Below the pieces are notes generated by a model. The model searched no databases. It was not told the DNA's origin and saw only the letters and a program-made list of their open reading frames with translations. Both the position numbers and the translations under genes were made by a program. Positions 39,368 to 49,180 of a stretch of DNA of 64,000 nucleotides are shown here, in pieces. Location: contig DJEL01000057.1 in assembly GCA_002432425.1 (NCBI GenBank), forward strand, positions 1 to 64,000, given 5' to 3'. The first letter of the stretch is position 1, and every line of letters starts with the position of its first letter. The stretch is from Lachnospiraceae bacterium UBA5899 (GTDB lineage: Bacteria > Bacillota > Clostridia > Lachnospirales > Lachnospiraceae).

Positions 39368-40329
39368 ACTTTGTCCTTTCCGGTCTCGTTTACCGTAGAG
39401 AAAATCAGTTCCATGAAACCGGTAAGCGCCGCATCCCCGTAAGAAGCCGGGAGAATGAAATGGTCGCCCTTCTTTACCGGAGTGCCGTCAATGCTGCCTT
39501 CGCCGTCCAGCACGCTGCCCAGCATGAAAGGTCCTTCCATAGGTACGGTTACCCCTTTTTCCACAGTTACTTTATAGACCTTGTAAAATTCACAGCTGAT
39601 TAACTCATTTACCGTATCCTTCGGCATAGCCTGGGTATGGCTGACTGCCTTTTCCGCGGAAGTATCCGGCACGGTAATAACATCGATGCTCTGCTGTATG
39701 TGAAGCGGTCTTTCCTTGCCGTTTACCAGTCTGTGGTAATCATATACACGGTAGGTAATGTCGCTGCTCTGCTGGGTTTCCAAAATGGTAAATCCACCCT
39801 TGATGGCATGCACGGTGCCGGGCACAATCTGGATGAAGTCCCCCTTCTTTACCGGCATCTGGCGAACCAGTTCTTCGTATCTGTCTTCGTGAATCATTTG
39901 AGCGAGTTCTTCTCTTGTCTTTGCATGATGGCCGATGACGAGACTTGCGTTCTCCGGGCAGTCCATGACATACCAGCATTCGGTCTTGCCGTAAGGGCAG
40001 CCTTCGTGCTCTCTGGCATAGGCATCGTCCGGATGGACCTGAATGCTTAGATCCGCATCCGCATTGATGATTTTCACCAGAAGAGGAAATTCTTCCGCTT
40101 TAATGTTTCCGAACAGTTCCCTGTGGGTTTTGTAAAGTTCGGAAAGCTTCATGCCTGCGAATTCTCCGTTCTTAATGGTATCGTCCCCGTTGGGATGTGC
40201 GCTGATGCCCCAGCACTCGCCGGTGGAGTCCCCGGCTCCTTCGTAATGAAATTCATCGCGAAGCTTTTTACCGCCCCATACCACATCCTTCAGGCACGGG
40301 TTCAAAAAAAGGATTTCTTTATTGTTCAT
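39364..40329 (-). CDS. manA: Mannose-6-phosphate isomerase, class I
   Basis: A 321-residue zinc isomerase interconverting mannose-6-P and fructose-6-P. Metal-binding residues lie in SIQVHPDD and the following KTECWYVMDC, with a further His in GTVHAIKGG. The short 320-residue form is typical of Firmicutes. It is between the alpha-galactosidase and epimerase genes, which suggests use of galactomannan-type oligosaccharides. Confidence 0.93.
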   Translation of the reverse strand: MNNKEILFLNPCLKDVVWGGKKLRDEFHYEGAGDSTGECWGISAHPNGDDTIKNGEFAGMKLSELYKTHRELFGNIKAEEFPLLVKIINADADLSIQVHPDDAYAREHEGCPYGKTECWYVMDCPENASLVIGHHAKTREELAQMIHEDRYEELVRQMPVKKGDFIQIVPGTVHAIKGGFTILETQQSSDITYRVYDYHRLVNGKERPLHIQQSIDVITVPDTSAEKAVSHTQAMPKDTVNELISCEFYKVYKVTVEKGVTVPMEGPFMLGSVLDGEGSIDGTPVKKGDHFILPASYGDAALTGFMELIFSTVNETGKDKV

Positions 40330-40408
40330 AACTGTTATGCACCTTTCGTATTGATGTCCCTATTATATACTGTCGGAGCCTAAAAATCCATCTTACATTT
40401 TTGCATCT

Positions 40409-42598
40409 TTACACTTCGATAATATGATACAGACGTCCCTTGTAGTCACCCCAGAGGTTTTCTGCCAGAATACCCGCCTGCATCAGGGTTCTGCCGGTAT
40501 AGGTACGTTCCTCTCCTTCTATGCGGTATGTTTTTTCCGGTGCCAGTCCTTTTAATAAAATCCGGCGGGAATGGGAGTTTGGTCTGCCCATTACCTGAAT
40601 GTAGGTCATAAGGGCTTCGGATTTGTCCTTTGCCACTACCATATAGCTGTCGTACATTCTGTTTTCGCGGAAGGAAGCAATCCGGTAATAATCGCCGGTG
40701 CGCACCAGGTCGTTGTACTTGTGGTACATCTTTACCTGGTCGGGAATCATATTTCTGTCCTCTTCCGGAATGCGGGTAATATCCAGCTCATAACCGAAGG
40801 TACCTGCCAGCGCCACATAGCCCCTGGTTTCAAACGGTGTGGTACGTCCTACCGTATGGTTCGGGCAGTCGCTGACATGGGCGCCCATGGCGGAAAGCGG
40901 ATAAATCAGAGCCGTGCCTTCCTGAATGGTCAGTCTTTCAATGGCATCCGTATCATCGGAGCACCAGATCTGCGGGCTGTAGTAAAGCATGCCGGCATCA
41001 AAACGGGCGCCGCCGCCGGAGCAGTTTTCCAGAAGCAGGTGTGGGAATTCCGTTACCAGTCTTTCCTGCAGGCTGTACATGCCTAATACATATCTGTGGT
41101 AAAGCTCGCCCTGGCAGTCTGCGGAAAGGGCTGCGCTTCCCATATCACACAGAGGACGGTTCATATCCCATTTTACATATTCGATGTTGGCGCTGTGCAG
41201 GATTGCGGAAAGTCTTTCAAAAATGTATTCCTGAATTTCCTTGCGGGACATATCCAGCACGTACTGGTTACGGGCAAGTCCCGGTGTTCTGCCGGGAATG
41301 GCGATTGCCCAGTCCGGATGCGCACGGTACAAATCGGAATCGGGACTTATCATTTCCGGTTCAAACCAGATACCGAACTTTAAGCCGATTTTATTAACTT
41401 CATCTACCAGATACTTTAAGCCGCCCTTTAATTTTTCTTCGTTCACAAACCAGTCGCCCAGCGCACGGTTGTCATCATAACGGTTGCCGAACCAGCCGTC
41501 GTCCATAACCAGCATTTCAATACCGTCCTTCGCTGCTTCCTTCGCAATGGCAAGCAGCTTGTCGGTGTTGAAATCAAAATAGGTAGCTTCCCAGTTGTTA
41601 ATGAGGATGGGACGCTTTTTATCACGGTATTCGCCGCGGATTAAATGCTGTCTGTAAAGGTCGTGGAACACACGGCTCATACCGCCGATACCTTCCTTGG
41701 AATAAACCAGAACCGCTTCCGGCACCTGGAACTCTTCGCCGGGATTTAATTTCCAGGAAAAGCCTGCCGGATTGATACCGGTCATCAGACGGATGTTGTC
41801 AAACTGGCCCTTGTCCGCCAGTGTCATGCAGTTGCCGGAATAAATTAAATGCATACCGTAAATGTCGCCGGTATCCTGTGTGGTGCTGTGGGAAAGAAGC
41901 GCCATGAACGGCTGCTGCTGGTGGCCGCTTTCGCCGCGCATGGAAGAGGTGCTCTGTACACCGTGATTTACGGGTGTACGTTCAATATAACGTTCTCTTG
42001 CCCAGGAGCCGTGCAGGATAATCTTGTCATAGCCTGTGTCGTCCATGTCGATGGAAGCGGACATTACTTTTTCAAGCATCACCGGTTCCGTGCCGGCGTT
42101 TACGATGCGGACGCTTCTGACTACCGCATCAATGCCTTCAAAAATGCTGTAGGAAAGAATGGCTTTTACATGAAGCACCTTGTCCTCTAAAGTAAGCTCC
42201 AGTGTTTCCGTATCCTCTTCGCTGCCCCAGGTAGCGGGAAGTCCCTGTAATTTTTCCTTACCCTTGTAAATGCGGTAGTCCGTTAAATTTAACTGCAGGG
42301 CATTGTGTCCGCCCGCACTCTTTACCACGATGGCGCTTTCCCTGTAGTCGCCGATACCCTGTGTGGGATATTCCTGCGGGAAGCAGTCCAAGAAGGAGAG
42401 TCTGTCACGGCTGTTTTTGTCCGGGGTAAAAGGAGCCTCTCCCGTCCGCATCAGATAGGTGACATCATCCTCTAAAAGTCTTTCTCCGTAATAAGCATGT
42501 CCTACGAACTTTTCCGCATCCGCAATGCCGATTACATAGGATGTATTCGGCGTATTTAACATAAAACTATTACTTTTTTCCTGATGGATAATTGCCAT
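40409..42598 (-). CDS. Alpha-galactosidase, glycoside hydrolase family 36
   Basis: A 729-residue retaining enzyme that removes terminal alpha-galactose from raffinose-type sugars or galactomannan. The nucleophile Asp is in YVKWDMNRPL and the acid/base Asp in WCSDDTDAIERL. The N-terminal beta-sandwich, TIM barrel and C-terminal sheet have normal lengths, and there is no signal peptide, so it acts in the cytoplasm. The ATG at 42598 is chosen from the GGCGG site. A divergent AraC regulator likely activates it. Confidence 0.95.
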   Translation of the reverse strand: MAIIHQEKSNSFMLNTPNTSYVIGIADAEKFVGHAYYGERLLEDDVTYLMRTGEAPFTPDKNSRDRLSFLDCFPQEYPTQGIGDYRESAIVVKSAGGHNALQLNLTDYRIYKGKEKLQGLPATWGSEEDTETLELTLEDKVLHVKAILSYSIFEGIDAVVRSVRIVNAGTEPVMLEKVMSASIDMDDTGYDKIILHGSWARERYIERTPVNHGVQSTSSMRGESGHQQQPFMALLSHSTTQDTGDIYGMHLIYSGNCMTLADKGQFDNIRLMTGINPAGFSWKLNPGEEFQVPEAVLVYSKEGIGGMSRVFHDLYRQHLIRGEYRDKKRPILINNWEATYFDFNTDKLLAIAKEAAKDGIEMLVMDDGWFGNRYDDNRALGDWFVNEEKLKGGLKYLVDEVNKIGLKFGIWFEPEMISPDSDLYRAHPDWAIAIPGRTPGLARNQYVLDMSRKEIQEYIFERLSAILHSANIEYVKWDMNRPLCDMGSAALSADCQGELYHRYVLGMYSLQERLVTEFPHLLLENCSGGGARFDAGMLYYSPQIWCSDDTDAIERLTIQEGTALIYPLSAMGAHVSDCPNHTVGRTTPFETRGYVALAGTFGYELDITRIPEEDRNMIPDQVKMYHKYNDLVRTGDYYRIASFRENRMYDSYMVVAKDKSEALMTYIQVMGRPNSHSRRILLKGLAPEKTYRIEGEERTYTGRTLMQAGILAENLWGDYKGRLYHIIEV

Positions 42599-42750
42599 AA
42601 AGCTGTTCCGCCTTTCTTGATTTTTCGTGTCTGTAAGCCTATTGTACTGATTTTTTAACCGTATTTCTATAGCCATTCTTGACTTTTTGCGAATATATAA
42701 GTTGTGATTTTTAACATTTTATGATAAGGTAATAAAAAGGAGAAATGACT

Positions 42751-43596
42751 ATGGATATTAAGAATGTGCCCAATCTGCCCCTCTATGTGGACTGTGCCTA
42801 TATGAACGGAAACTGGAAGTACTATTCCATGGAAGTGCACAGCCACGGTCTGTTTGAATGCAACTACATTGCGGAAGGGAGCTGTGTGTACGAAATAGAC
42901 GGAAAAGAATACCCTCTCACCAAGAGAAATCTTATTCTTTTAGACTCTTCCATTCCCCACCGCATTCATTTTAACCATGAGCGTCCCTGCACGGTGCTGG
43001 GCTTTTCTTTGTCCTTTGATGCGGCGCCTGGACAGGCTGCCTTTCCGCCTTTCCTGCAGTTGTTAAACAGCTCTTTAGACATCTGCCTTTTGTTCTCTTC
43101 CTTAGAGGATGTGCGCATCTTCCCGGATGCCCGCAGCTTAAAGCCCGACATGCTGCGGCTGTACCATGAATACGAAGGCAGGCGCGACAATCTTTACTTA
43201 AACAGCTTAAGCTACCACTTTTTAACGGAGCTTTCCCGTCTTCCCATGACGGAGAAATCCTCCGCCCAGTATTACGTGGAAAAAGCCACCGACTATATCC
43301 GGGAAGCTTTTTATCTGATTAAAAGCAACGAACAGATTGCCGACCACATCGGCTTAAACGCCACGTATCTGGAACGTATTTTCAAAAGGGCGACCGGCAC
43401 CTCCCTCTGGGAAAGTGTCACTTCCTGCCGCCTGAAAGCCGCCGAAGAGCTGTTAGCCAATCCGTCCATTCCCATTCAGGACATCGACACCATGATCGGC
43501 TTTGCCAACCGGCAGACCTTCTATCTGCAATTTAAAAAGAAATACGGTATGTCGCCGTCGGCATACCGTAAATCGCTTGTGTTAAAGAAATCCTAA
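42751..43596 (+). CDS. AraC-family transcriptional regulator
   Basis: A 281-residue regulator. The N-terminal cupin (about 15-100; HSHGLFECNYIAEGSCVYEIDGKEY) binds a sugar. The C-terminal tandem helix-turn-helix (about 180-275) includes NATYLERIFKRATGTSLWESVTSCRLKAAEELL and the conserved GFANRQTFYLQFKKKYGMSPSAYRK. AAGGAG is eight bases before the ATG at 42751. It is divergent from the alpha-galactosidase gene and presumably controls it from the 152-bp gap between them. Confidence 0.93.
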   Translation: MDIKNVPNLPLYVDCAYMNGNWKYYSMEVHSHGLFECNYIAEGSCVYEIDGKEYPLTKRNLILLDSSIPHRIHFNHERPCTVLGFSLSFDAAPGQAAFPPFLQLLNSSLDICLLFSSLEDVRIFPDARSLKPDMLRLYHEYEGRRDNLYLNSLSYHFLTELSRLPMTEKSSAQYYVEKATDYIREAFYLIKSNEQIADHIGLNATYLERIFKRATGTSLWESVTSCRLKAAEELLANPSIPIQDIDTMIGFANRQTFYLQFKKKYGMSPSAYRKSLVLKKS

Positions 43597-43598
43597 TA

Positions 43599-45353
43599 TT
43601 AATTTTCGCTCAGCACGAACTGGCTGTTGTAGAGGTCTGCATAGAAGCCCTTTTTCTCAAGCAGCTCTTCGTGTCTGCCCTGCTCGATGATGTGGCCGTC
43701 GCGCATCACTAAGATGATGTCTGCATCCACGATGGTGGACAGACGGTGGGCAATGATAAAGCTGGTTCTGCCCTTCATCATCTTGGCAAACGCCTTCTGG
43801 ATACGGATTTCCGTACGGGTATCAATGGAAGAGGTTGCCTCGTCCAGGATTAACATAGGCGGAAGGCAGAGCATGACTCTGGTGATACATAAAAGCTGCT
43901 TCTGTCCCTGGGAAAGTCCCTCTCCATCCTCGGAAAGTACGGTGTCGTAGCCGTTCGGCAGACGCTTGATAAAGCTGTGGGAATGGGCGGCCTTGGCTGC
44001 CGCAATCATTTCCTCATCCGTCGCATCGGGCTTGCCCATAATCAGGTTCTCTCTTACCGTTCCCGCCTTCAGCCAGGTTTCCTGCAGCACCATACCGTAG
44101 TTCTCACGCAGGCTTTTTCTGGTAAGTTTCCGAATATCAATATCATCTACTGCAATGCTTCCCGCATCCACATCATAGAAACGCATGAGCAGATTGATAA
44201 TCGTGGTCTTGCCGCAGCCGGTAGGTCCGACAATCGCCACTCTCTTGCCGCTTTCCACATGCAAATTCAAATCCTCGATTAACTTTCTGTCCGGGTCATA
44301 GGAGAATGCCACATCGGTAAGCTCCACTCTGCCGTCCGCATGGGTGAGCACCTTGGCATCCGCGGGCTCTTCCACCTGGGGAGTTTCTTCAATCAGCTCA
44401 AAAATACGTGCCGCACAGGCAAGCGCATTCTGGAATTCCGTAAACACACCGGAGATTTCGTTGAAGGGCTTGGTATACTGGTTCGCATAGCTTAAAAAGC
44501 AGGACAGCACACCGACGGTAATTCTGCCGGAGATAACGGACAGCGCACCCACGATGCAGACACCGGTATACACTAAGCTGTTTACGAAACGGGTTGCCGG
44601 GTTTGTGGTAGAGGAAAAGAAAATCGCCTGCAGGGAATACTTGGAAAGCTTTTCGTTTATCACATCAAAACGCTTCATGGCTTCCTCTTCATAGGAGAAC
44701 GCCTGCACGACCTTCTGGTTTCCAATCATTTCATCAATCAAAGCGGTCTGCTCGCCTCTTGTCTCGGACTGCAGCTTAAACATGCGGTAGGTCTTTTTCG
44801 CAATAAAGTTTGCCACCAGCATGCTGACAGGTGTAATGCAGATAACCACCAGTGTAATGCCCACATTCTGGCGGAACATGAAAATCAGGGTTCCGAAAAT
44901 GGTAAGCACACCGGTAAACAACTGGGTAAATCCTAAAATCAGACCGTCGGAGAACTGGTCCACATCCGCAATGACGCGGCTTACGATTTCGCCGTAGGGG
45001 TGGGCATCCAGATACTTCAAAGGTAAAATCTGGATTTTGTCAAACGCATCCTTACGGATGTCCTGTACCACATGGTAGGCAATGCGGTTGTTGCACACGC
45101 TCATAATCCACTGGGTGAGCGCCGTCAGCAGAATGGCAATACCCATTTTCTTTAAGATTTCCAAAAGGATTGTAAAATCTACCTGTCCGGGACCGATAAT
45201 CACATCCACCGCATCACCGGTGAGAATGGGGATATACAAAGTAAACGTAACGGTCAGCGCCGCACAGACAATGGAGCACAGTAAGAAAAACCAATATTTT
45301 CCGATATAACGAAGTATTTTTTTCATGGTAGAACCGTTGTTTTTTGTCTTCAT
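43599..45353 (-). CDS. ABC exporter half-transporter, canonical NBD
   Basis: A 584-residue type IV ABC exporter subunit with six membrane helices (1-320) and a nucleotide-binding domain. Walker A is GPTGCGKTT, the signature is LSQGQ, and Walker B is LILDEATSS with the catalytic Glu present. It is co-transcribed with the next gene (gap 2 bp), whose NBD is degenerate, so the two should form a heterodimer like LmrCD or BmrCD that exports drugs, peptides or lipids. Confidence 0.93.
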   Translation of the reverse strand: MKTKNNGSTMKKILRYIGKYWFFLLCSIVCAALTVTFTLYIPILTGDAVDVIIGPGQVDFTILLEILKKMGIAILLTALTQWIMSVCNNRIAYHVVQDIRKDAFDKIQILPLKYLDAHPYGEIVSRVIADVDQFSDGLILGFTQLFTGVLTIFGTLIFMFRQNVGITLVVICITPVSMLVANFIAKKTYRMFKLQSETRGEQTALIDEMIGNQKVVQAFSYEEEAMKRFDVINEKLSKYSLQAIFFSSTTNPATRFVNSLVYTGVCIVGALSVISGRITVGVLSCFLSYANQYTKPFNEISGVFTEFQNALACAARIFELIEETPQVEEPADAKVLTHADGRVELTDVAFSYDPDRKLIEDLNLHVESGKRVAIVGPTGCGKTTIINLLMRFYDVDAGSIAVDDIDIRKLTRKSLRENYGMVLQETWLKAGTVRENLIMGKPDATDEEMIAAAKAAHSHSFIKRLPNGYDTVLSEDGEGLSQGQKQLLCITRVMLCLPPMLILDEATSSIDTRTEIRIQKAFAKMMKGRTSFIIAHRLSTIVDADIILVMRDGHIIEQGRHEELLEKKGFYADLYNSQFVLSEN

Positions 45354-45355
45354 GC

Positions 45356-47134
45356 CTATGCCTCCTTTCTCTTATCCGGGTACTGGGAATAGTAAATTTC
45401 CTGATAAACACTGCAGGATGCCAGCAGCTCGTCGTGTGTGCCGATACCGGCAACCACGCCGTCATCCAGTACAATAATGCTGTCTGCCGCAAGCAGGGAG
45501 GAAGCACGCTGGGATACGATAAATACCACAGGTGTTTTCTCCATGCCGTGAATGGCTTTCCGGAGTTTTAAGTCGGTTGCATAGTCCAATGCGGAAGCAC
45601 TGTCGTCCAGAATAAGGATTTCCGGTTTTCTGACCAGCGCCCTTGCAATGGTAAGACGCTGCTTCTGTCCGCCGGAGAGGTTCTTGCCGCCCTGGCTGAC
45701 CATGGTTTCCATGCCTTCCGGCTTGTTGTCCACGAACTCTGCCGACTGGGAAATTTCCAATGCGTCGCGGAGCATTTTTTCTATGGTTTCATCCTTGCTG
45801 TCTGGATTTTCTTCCAGCTTCTTTTTGTATTCTTCGGGAAGTCCCATTAACAGGTTTTCCCGGATGGTGCCCTTAAACAGAACCGCTTTCTGGGGTACCA
45901 TGCCAATCTTGGCACGAAGCGCCTTGTAATCGTAGTCTTCCACCGCCACGCCGTCGATTTTGACACTTCCCTTTGTGGCTTCGTAAAACCGGGGAATTAA
46001 ATTTACCAGCGAAGATTTACCGGAACCGGTACCGCCGATGACACCGATGGTCTGCCCTCTCATTGCCTTAAAGTCAATATCCGTTAAGCTTTCCGCACCG
46101 GCGCCCGGATAGGTCAGGGACACATGTTCAAAGGAAACCACGGGAACATCATCCTTCGCTTCGGTTTCCGTTACCTTGCCGTTGGTAAGACCGGGTGTAA
46201 GCTCTAAGACGGCTTCAATACGGTTACCGCAGGCAATGGACTTGTTGACGGTAATAATTAAGTTTGCCAGTTTGATTAACTCTACCAAAATCTGGGACAT
46301 GTAGTTTACCAGCGCCAGCACCGCACCCTGTGTCAGAATGCCGTTGTCTACCTTTACGGCTCCCACCCAGAGAAGCACTACCAGACCGCCGTTTATGATG
46401 ATGTAGGTTGCCGGATTCATGACGGCGGAAATTCTTCCTACAAACATCTGGAAGCCGGTCAGTTTTTCGTTGGCTTCGTCAAACACTTTTCTTTCTTCCT
46501 CTTCCTTGTGGAACGCACGCAGGACTCTCACACCGGTTAAGTTTCCTCTGGTAACGCCGAGGAGCTTGTCCAGACCGCCCTGCACTTTTTTGTATAAAGG
46601 AATGGTTATCAGCATGATGCCGAATACCACAATGGACAGAAGCGGGATAACCACCACAAAGATAAGCGCTGCTTTTACATCAATGGTAAATGCCATAATC
46701 ATGGCACCGAACACGATGAACGGGGAACGCAAAAACAGACGGAGCACCAGATTGACACCGTTCTGCACCTGGTTGATATCACTGGTCATACGGGTAATCA
46801 TGATGGATGTACCCATGTGGTCTGTCTGCGCATAGGACAGCTTCTGCATGTGTCCGAACAGCACATGTCTTAATTTCGTAGCAAAACCAACTGCAGCCTT
46901 GGCGGAAAAGTACTGCGCCGTAATGGAGCACACCAGACCAATCAGGCCGAGCGCTATCATCAGAAGGCACATTTTTCCCACATAACCTCTGTCAGAATTA
47001 GCAATACCGATATCTACGATTCTTTTCACCACAAGAGGCACCAGCAATTCAAAAGAAGCCTCCAGCATCTTGAACAAAGGCGCTAAGATGGATTCTTTTT
47101 TGTAATCCTTAAGATACACAAGTATTTTTTTCAT
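45356..47134 (-). CDS. ABC exporter half-transporter, degenerate NBD
   Basis: A 592-residue partner of the previous exporter. Walker A is GGTGSGKSS and the signature is LSGGQ, but Walker B is LILDDSASA: the catalytic Glu is replaced by Asp. Known: heterodimeric exporters have one such degenerate site. It is the first gene of the pair. A perfect 22-bp palindrome lies 76 bp upstream and may control expression. Confidence 0.93.
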   Translation of the reverse strand: MKKILVYLKDYKKESILAPLFKMLEASFELLVPLVVKRIVDIGIANSDRGYVGKMCLLMIALGLIGLVCSITAQYFSAKAAVGFATKLRHVLFGHMQKLSYAQTDHMGTSIMITRMTSDINQVQNGVNLVLRLFLRSPFIVFGAMIMAFTIDVKAALIFVVVIPLLSIVVFGIMLITIPLYKKVQGGLDKLLGVTRGNLTGVRVLRAFHKEEEERKVFDEANEKLTGFQMFVGRISAVMNPATYIIINGGLVVLLWVGAVKVDNGILTQGAVLALVNYMSQILVELIKLANLIITVNKSIACGNRIEAVLELTPGLTNGKVTETEAKDDVPVVSFEHVSLTYPGAGAESLTDIDFKAMRGQTIGVIGGTGSGKSSLVNLIPRFYEATKGSVKIDGVAVEDYDYKALRAKIGMVPQKAVLFKGTIRENLLMGLPEEYKKKLEENPDSKDETIEKMLRDALEISQSAEFVDNKPEGMETMVSQGGKNLSGGQKQRLTIARALVRKPEILILDDSASALDYATDLKLRKAIHGMEKTPVVFIVSQRASSLLAADSIIVLDDGVVAGIGTHDELLASCSVYQEIYYSQYPDKRKEA

Positions 47135-47209
47135 AGAGCGAACTTTCCTTTCTCTGTTTCCTGCTGCCGATTGCAGGAAAGCTTTTCCCGTCGCAAGGCA
47201 ACTTTTTTA

Positions 47210-47231
47210 TTTTATCACAATACTGATAAAA
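47210..47231. promoter_or_regulatory. Palindromic operator candidate before the ABC exporter genes
   Basis: TTTTATCA-CAATAC-TGATAAAA is a perfect 8-bp inverted repeat with a 6-bp spacer, as used by MarR- or TetR-type dimers. It lies between the divergent ABC and LytTR-PAS genes. Confidence 0.5.
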
Positions 47232-47286
47232 TGAGAAGCGGGATTAAAAAAATCGGAAAAGTTCAGAAAAGTTTTAAACAAGAAGA

Positions 47287-47315
47287 TTGTGTTTTTGTCG
47301 GAAATCCCGTATAAT
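47287..47315 (+). promoter_or_regulatory. Promoter of the LytTR-PAS gene
   Basis: TTGTGT (47287-47292) and TATAAT (47310-47315) are spaced 17 bp. AGGAGG and the ATG at 47351 follow. Confidence 0.7.
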
Positions 47316-47350
47316 AGATACGAAAAAAGAACATAATAGGAGGAATTTAC

Positions 47351-48067
47351 ATGGAGCAGATGACACACTATGCCCACTCCTTTTTAAGAAGAAAAAAAAT
47401 CACACCGGCGGACATCCGTTATCTGATCCGTACCGGTGCCCAGACGGAGCTTCATCTTCTGGACGGTCGCACCTTAAATACCTACATCGGCTTAAAGGCA
47501 TTTTCCGATGCCCTGCCCAAAGAGGACTTCCTCCGCATCAATAAAGGAGTGCTGCTTGCCAAATCGCAAATTGTAAAGATTTACCGCGGCACCTACCTCA
47601 CCACGGACGGCAGGAGTTTTACGGGACGTACCCACGACCCCATCCAGCACAAGACCATTATGAGGGAGCTTGCGAAAAATCAGGCGCGTCACTCCCAGGA
47701 GGTCAGAGCCGAATTAAATACCCGTTTCTCCGTTTTGGATATCATGCCGGCGCCTTTCTGTGTGATTGAGCTGGTATTTGACGAAAAAGGAAAAGAAACC
47801 ACTTTCATCTTCCGCTACTGTAACGACTCCATGGGCGAGCTTTCCAATCAGCCGATAGACCAGATGTTGAACCAGTCCTTTTATGATATTTTTGAAAATG
47901 CGGACGAAAGATGGCTGCCCGAATATGCGGAAATCGCCATCAACGGCGGTTCCAAGGTACTGCACGGCTACAGCCGGGCGCTGGACAGGGATTTGTCCAT
48001 CTACTGTTTCCAGCCGGAAAAAGGCTTCTGTGCCTGCCTTCTGATTGACAAGGCTACGCTTGTATAG
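47351..48067 (+). CDS. LytTR DNA-binding protein with C-terminal PAS domain
   Basis: A 238-residue protein. Residues about 18-95 match a LytTR-type DNA-binding fold (IRYLIRTGAQTELHLLDGRTLNTYIGLKAFSDALPKEDFLRINKGVLLAKSQIVKI). Residues 120-235 look like a PAS domain (MPAPFCVIELVFDEKGKETTFIFRYCNDSMGELSNQPIDQMLNQSFYDIFE). There is no receiver domain, so the PAS probably senses a ligand directly. It is divergent from the ABC exporter pair and may regulate it; this is inference from position. Confidence 0.8.
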   Translation: MEQMTHYAHSFLRRKKITPADIRYLIRTGAQTELHLLDGRTLNTYIGLKAFSDALPKEDFLRINKGVLLAKSQIVKIYRGTYLTTDGRSFTGRTHDPIQHKTIMRELAKNQARHSQEVRAELNTRFSVLDIMPAPFCVIELVFDEKGKETTFIFRYCNDSMGELSNQPIDQMLNQSFYDIFENADERWLPEYAEIAINGGSKVLHGYSRALDRDLSIYCFQPEKGFCACLLIDKATLV

Positions 48068-48096
48068 CCACCCTGTATATTCACAGTTTCTGAAAG

Positions 48097-48145
48097 CAAA
48101 GAGTCCCCGTTGCTTCTTTTTATGAAGTGCCCGGTGACTCTTTTT
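48097..48145. terminator. Bidirectional terminator between the LytTR-PAS gene and dapF
   Basis: AAAGAGTC (48098-48105) pairs with GACTCTTT (48136-48143) around a partly paired loop, with T-runs on both strands. Confidence 0.75.
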
Positions 48146-48181
48146 GTATTTTCTCTTCTGTTTCCTTTTCTTTCGGAAGTC

Positions 48182-49021
48182 CTAAATTTCAATTTCGCCT
48201 TCAAATACGGTAGCGGCGGGACCTGTCATGAAAACCAGATTGGCATCCCTGTCCCAGAAAATTTCCAGTTCCCCGCCGAGCAGCTTTACGGTAACCTGAT
48301 TTTCGGTAAGACCGTTTAAGATACATGCCACTACCGTCGCACAGGCGCCGGTTCCGCAGGCAAGAGTTTCGCCGGTTCCTCTTTCCCAGACGCGCATTTC
48401 CACCGTGTTTCTGTCGATTACCTTGACAAACTCCGTGTTGGTCCGCTTCGGAAATCTTTCGTGATTTTCAAAATAAGGACCAATTTTTTCAATGGCAAGG
48501 TCTGCCACATTATCCATAAAAACAACTGCATGGGGATTGCCCATGGACACGCAGGTCATGCGGTATTCTTTGCCCTGTACGGTAATGGGAGCATCCAGCA
48601 CGGTTTCCGTTTCGCTTATCACGGGAATGTTTTCCGCAACAAGCTCCGGTGCGCCCATGTTTACCTTTACCAAAATCACCTTACCGTCCTGAATGGTCAG
48701 GCATAAATGCTTTATCTTTCCGGCACTGATAATGCTGATTTTCTTTTTGGTGGTAAGCCCCTTGTCATACACATATTTTGCCACACAACGGATACCGTTT
48801 CCGCACATCTCCGCACGGCTGCCGTCCGCATTATACATTTCCATTTCAAAATCCGCTTCTTCGGAAGGGTTGATGAAAATCACGCCGTCTCCGCCGATGC
48901 CGAAATGTCTGTCGCTTAACCGTTTTACAATTTCCGGCTTCTTTTCCGCCGGGATAATCTCCTTACTGCCGTCCACATAGATATAATCATTGCCGCAACC
49001 ATGCATTTTTGTAAATTTCAT
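48182..49021 (-). CDS. dapF: Diaminopimelate epimerase
   Basis: A 279-residue racemase making meso-diaminopimelate for lysine and peptidoglycan. The two catalytic cysteines are Cys73 in MCGNGIRC and the Cys in ACGTGACA near residue 217. The protein opens with FTKMHGCGNDYIYVD as expected. The ATG at 49021 has GGA seven bases upstream. It appears monocistronic. Confidence 0.95.
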   Translation of the reverse strand: MKFTKMHGCGNDYIYVDGSKEIIPAEKKPEIVKRLSDRHFGIGGDGVIFINPSEEADFEMEMYNADGSRAEMCGNGIRCVAKYVYDKGLTTKKKISIISAGKIKHLCLTIQDGKVILVKVNMGAPELVAENIPVISETETVLDAPITVQGKEYRMTCVSMGNPHAVVFMDNVADLAIEKIGPYFENHERFPKRTNTEFVKVIDRNTVEMRVWERGTGETLACGTGACATVVACILNGLTENQVTVKLLGGELEIFWDRDANLVFMTGPAATVFEGEIEI

Positions 49022-49180
49022 AGTAATGTCCATTCCTTTCCATAACTGCAAGTTTTGTGCCGTTCCTGTATGATATCTATAAGTATAGCAGCATTTATTG
49101 GATATACAATCTTTATATTGCCGTTTCCATATGCAAAAAATGCTCTTCTGTTTCCGGGCTCTTTCTGCATTTCTCTTTCT

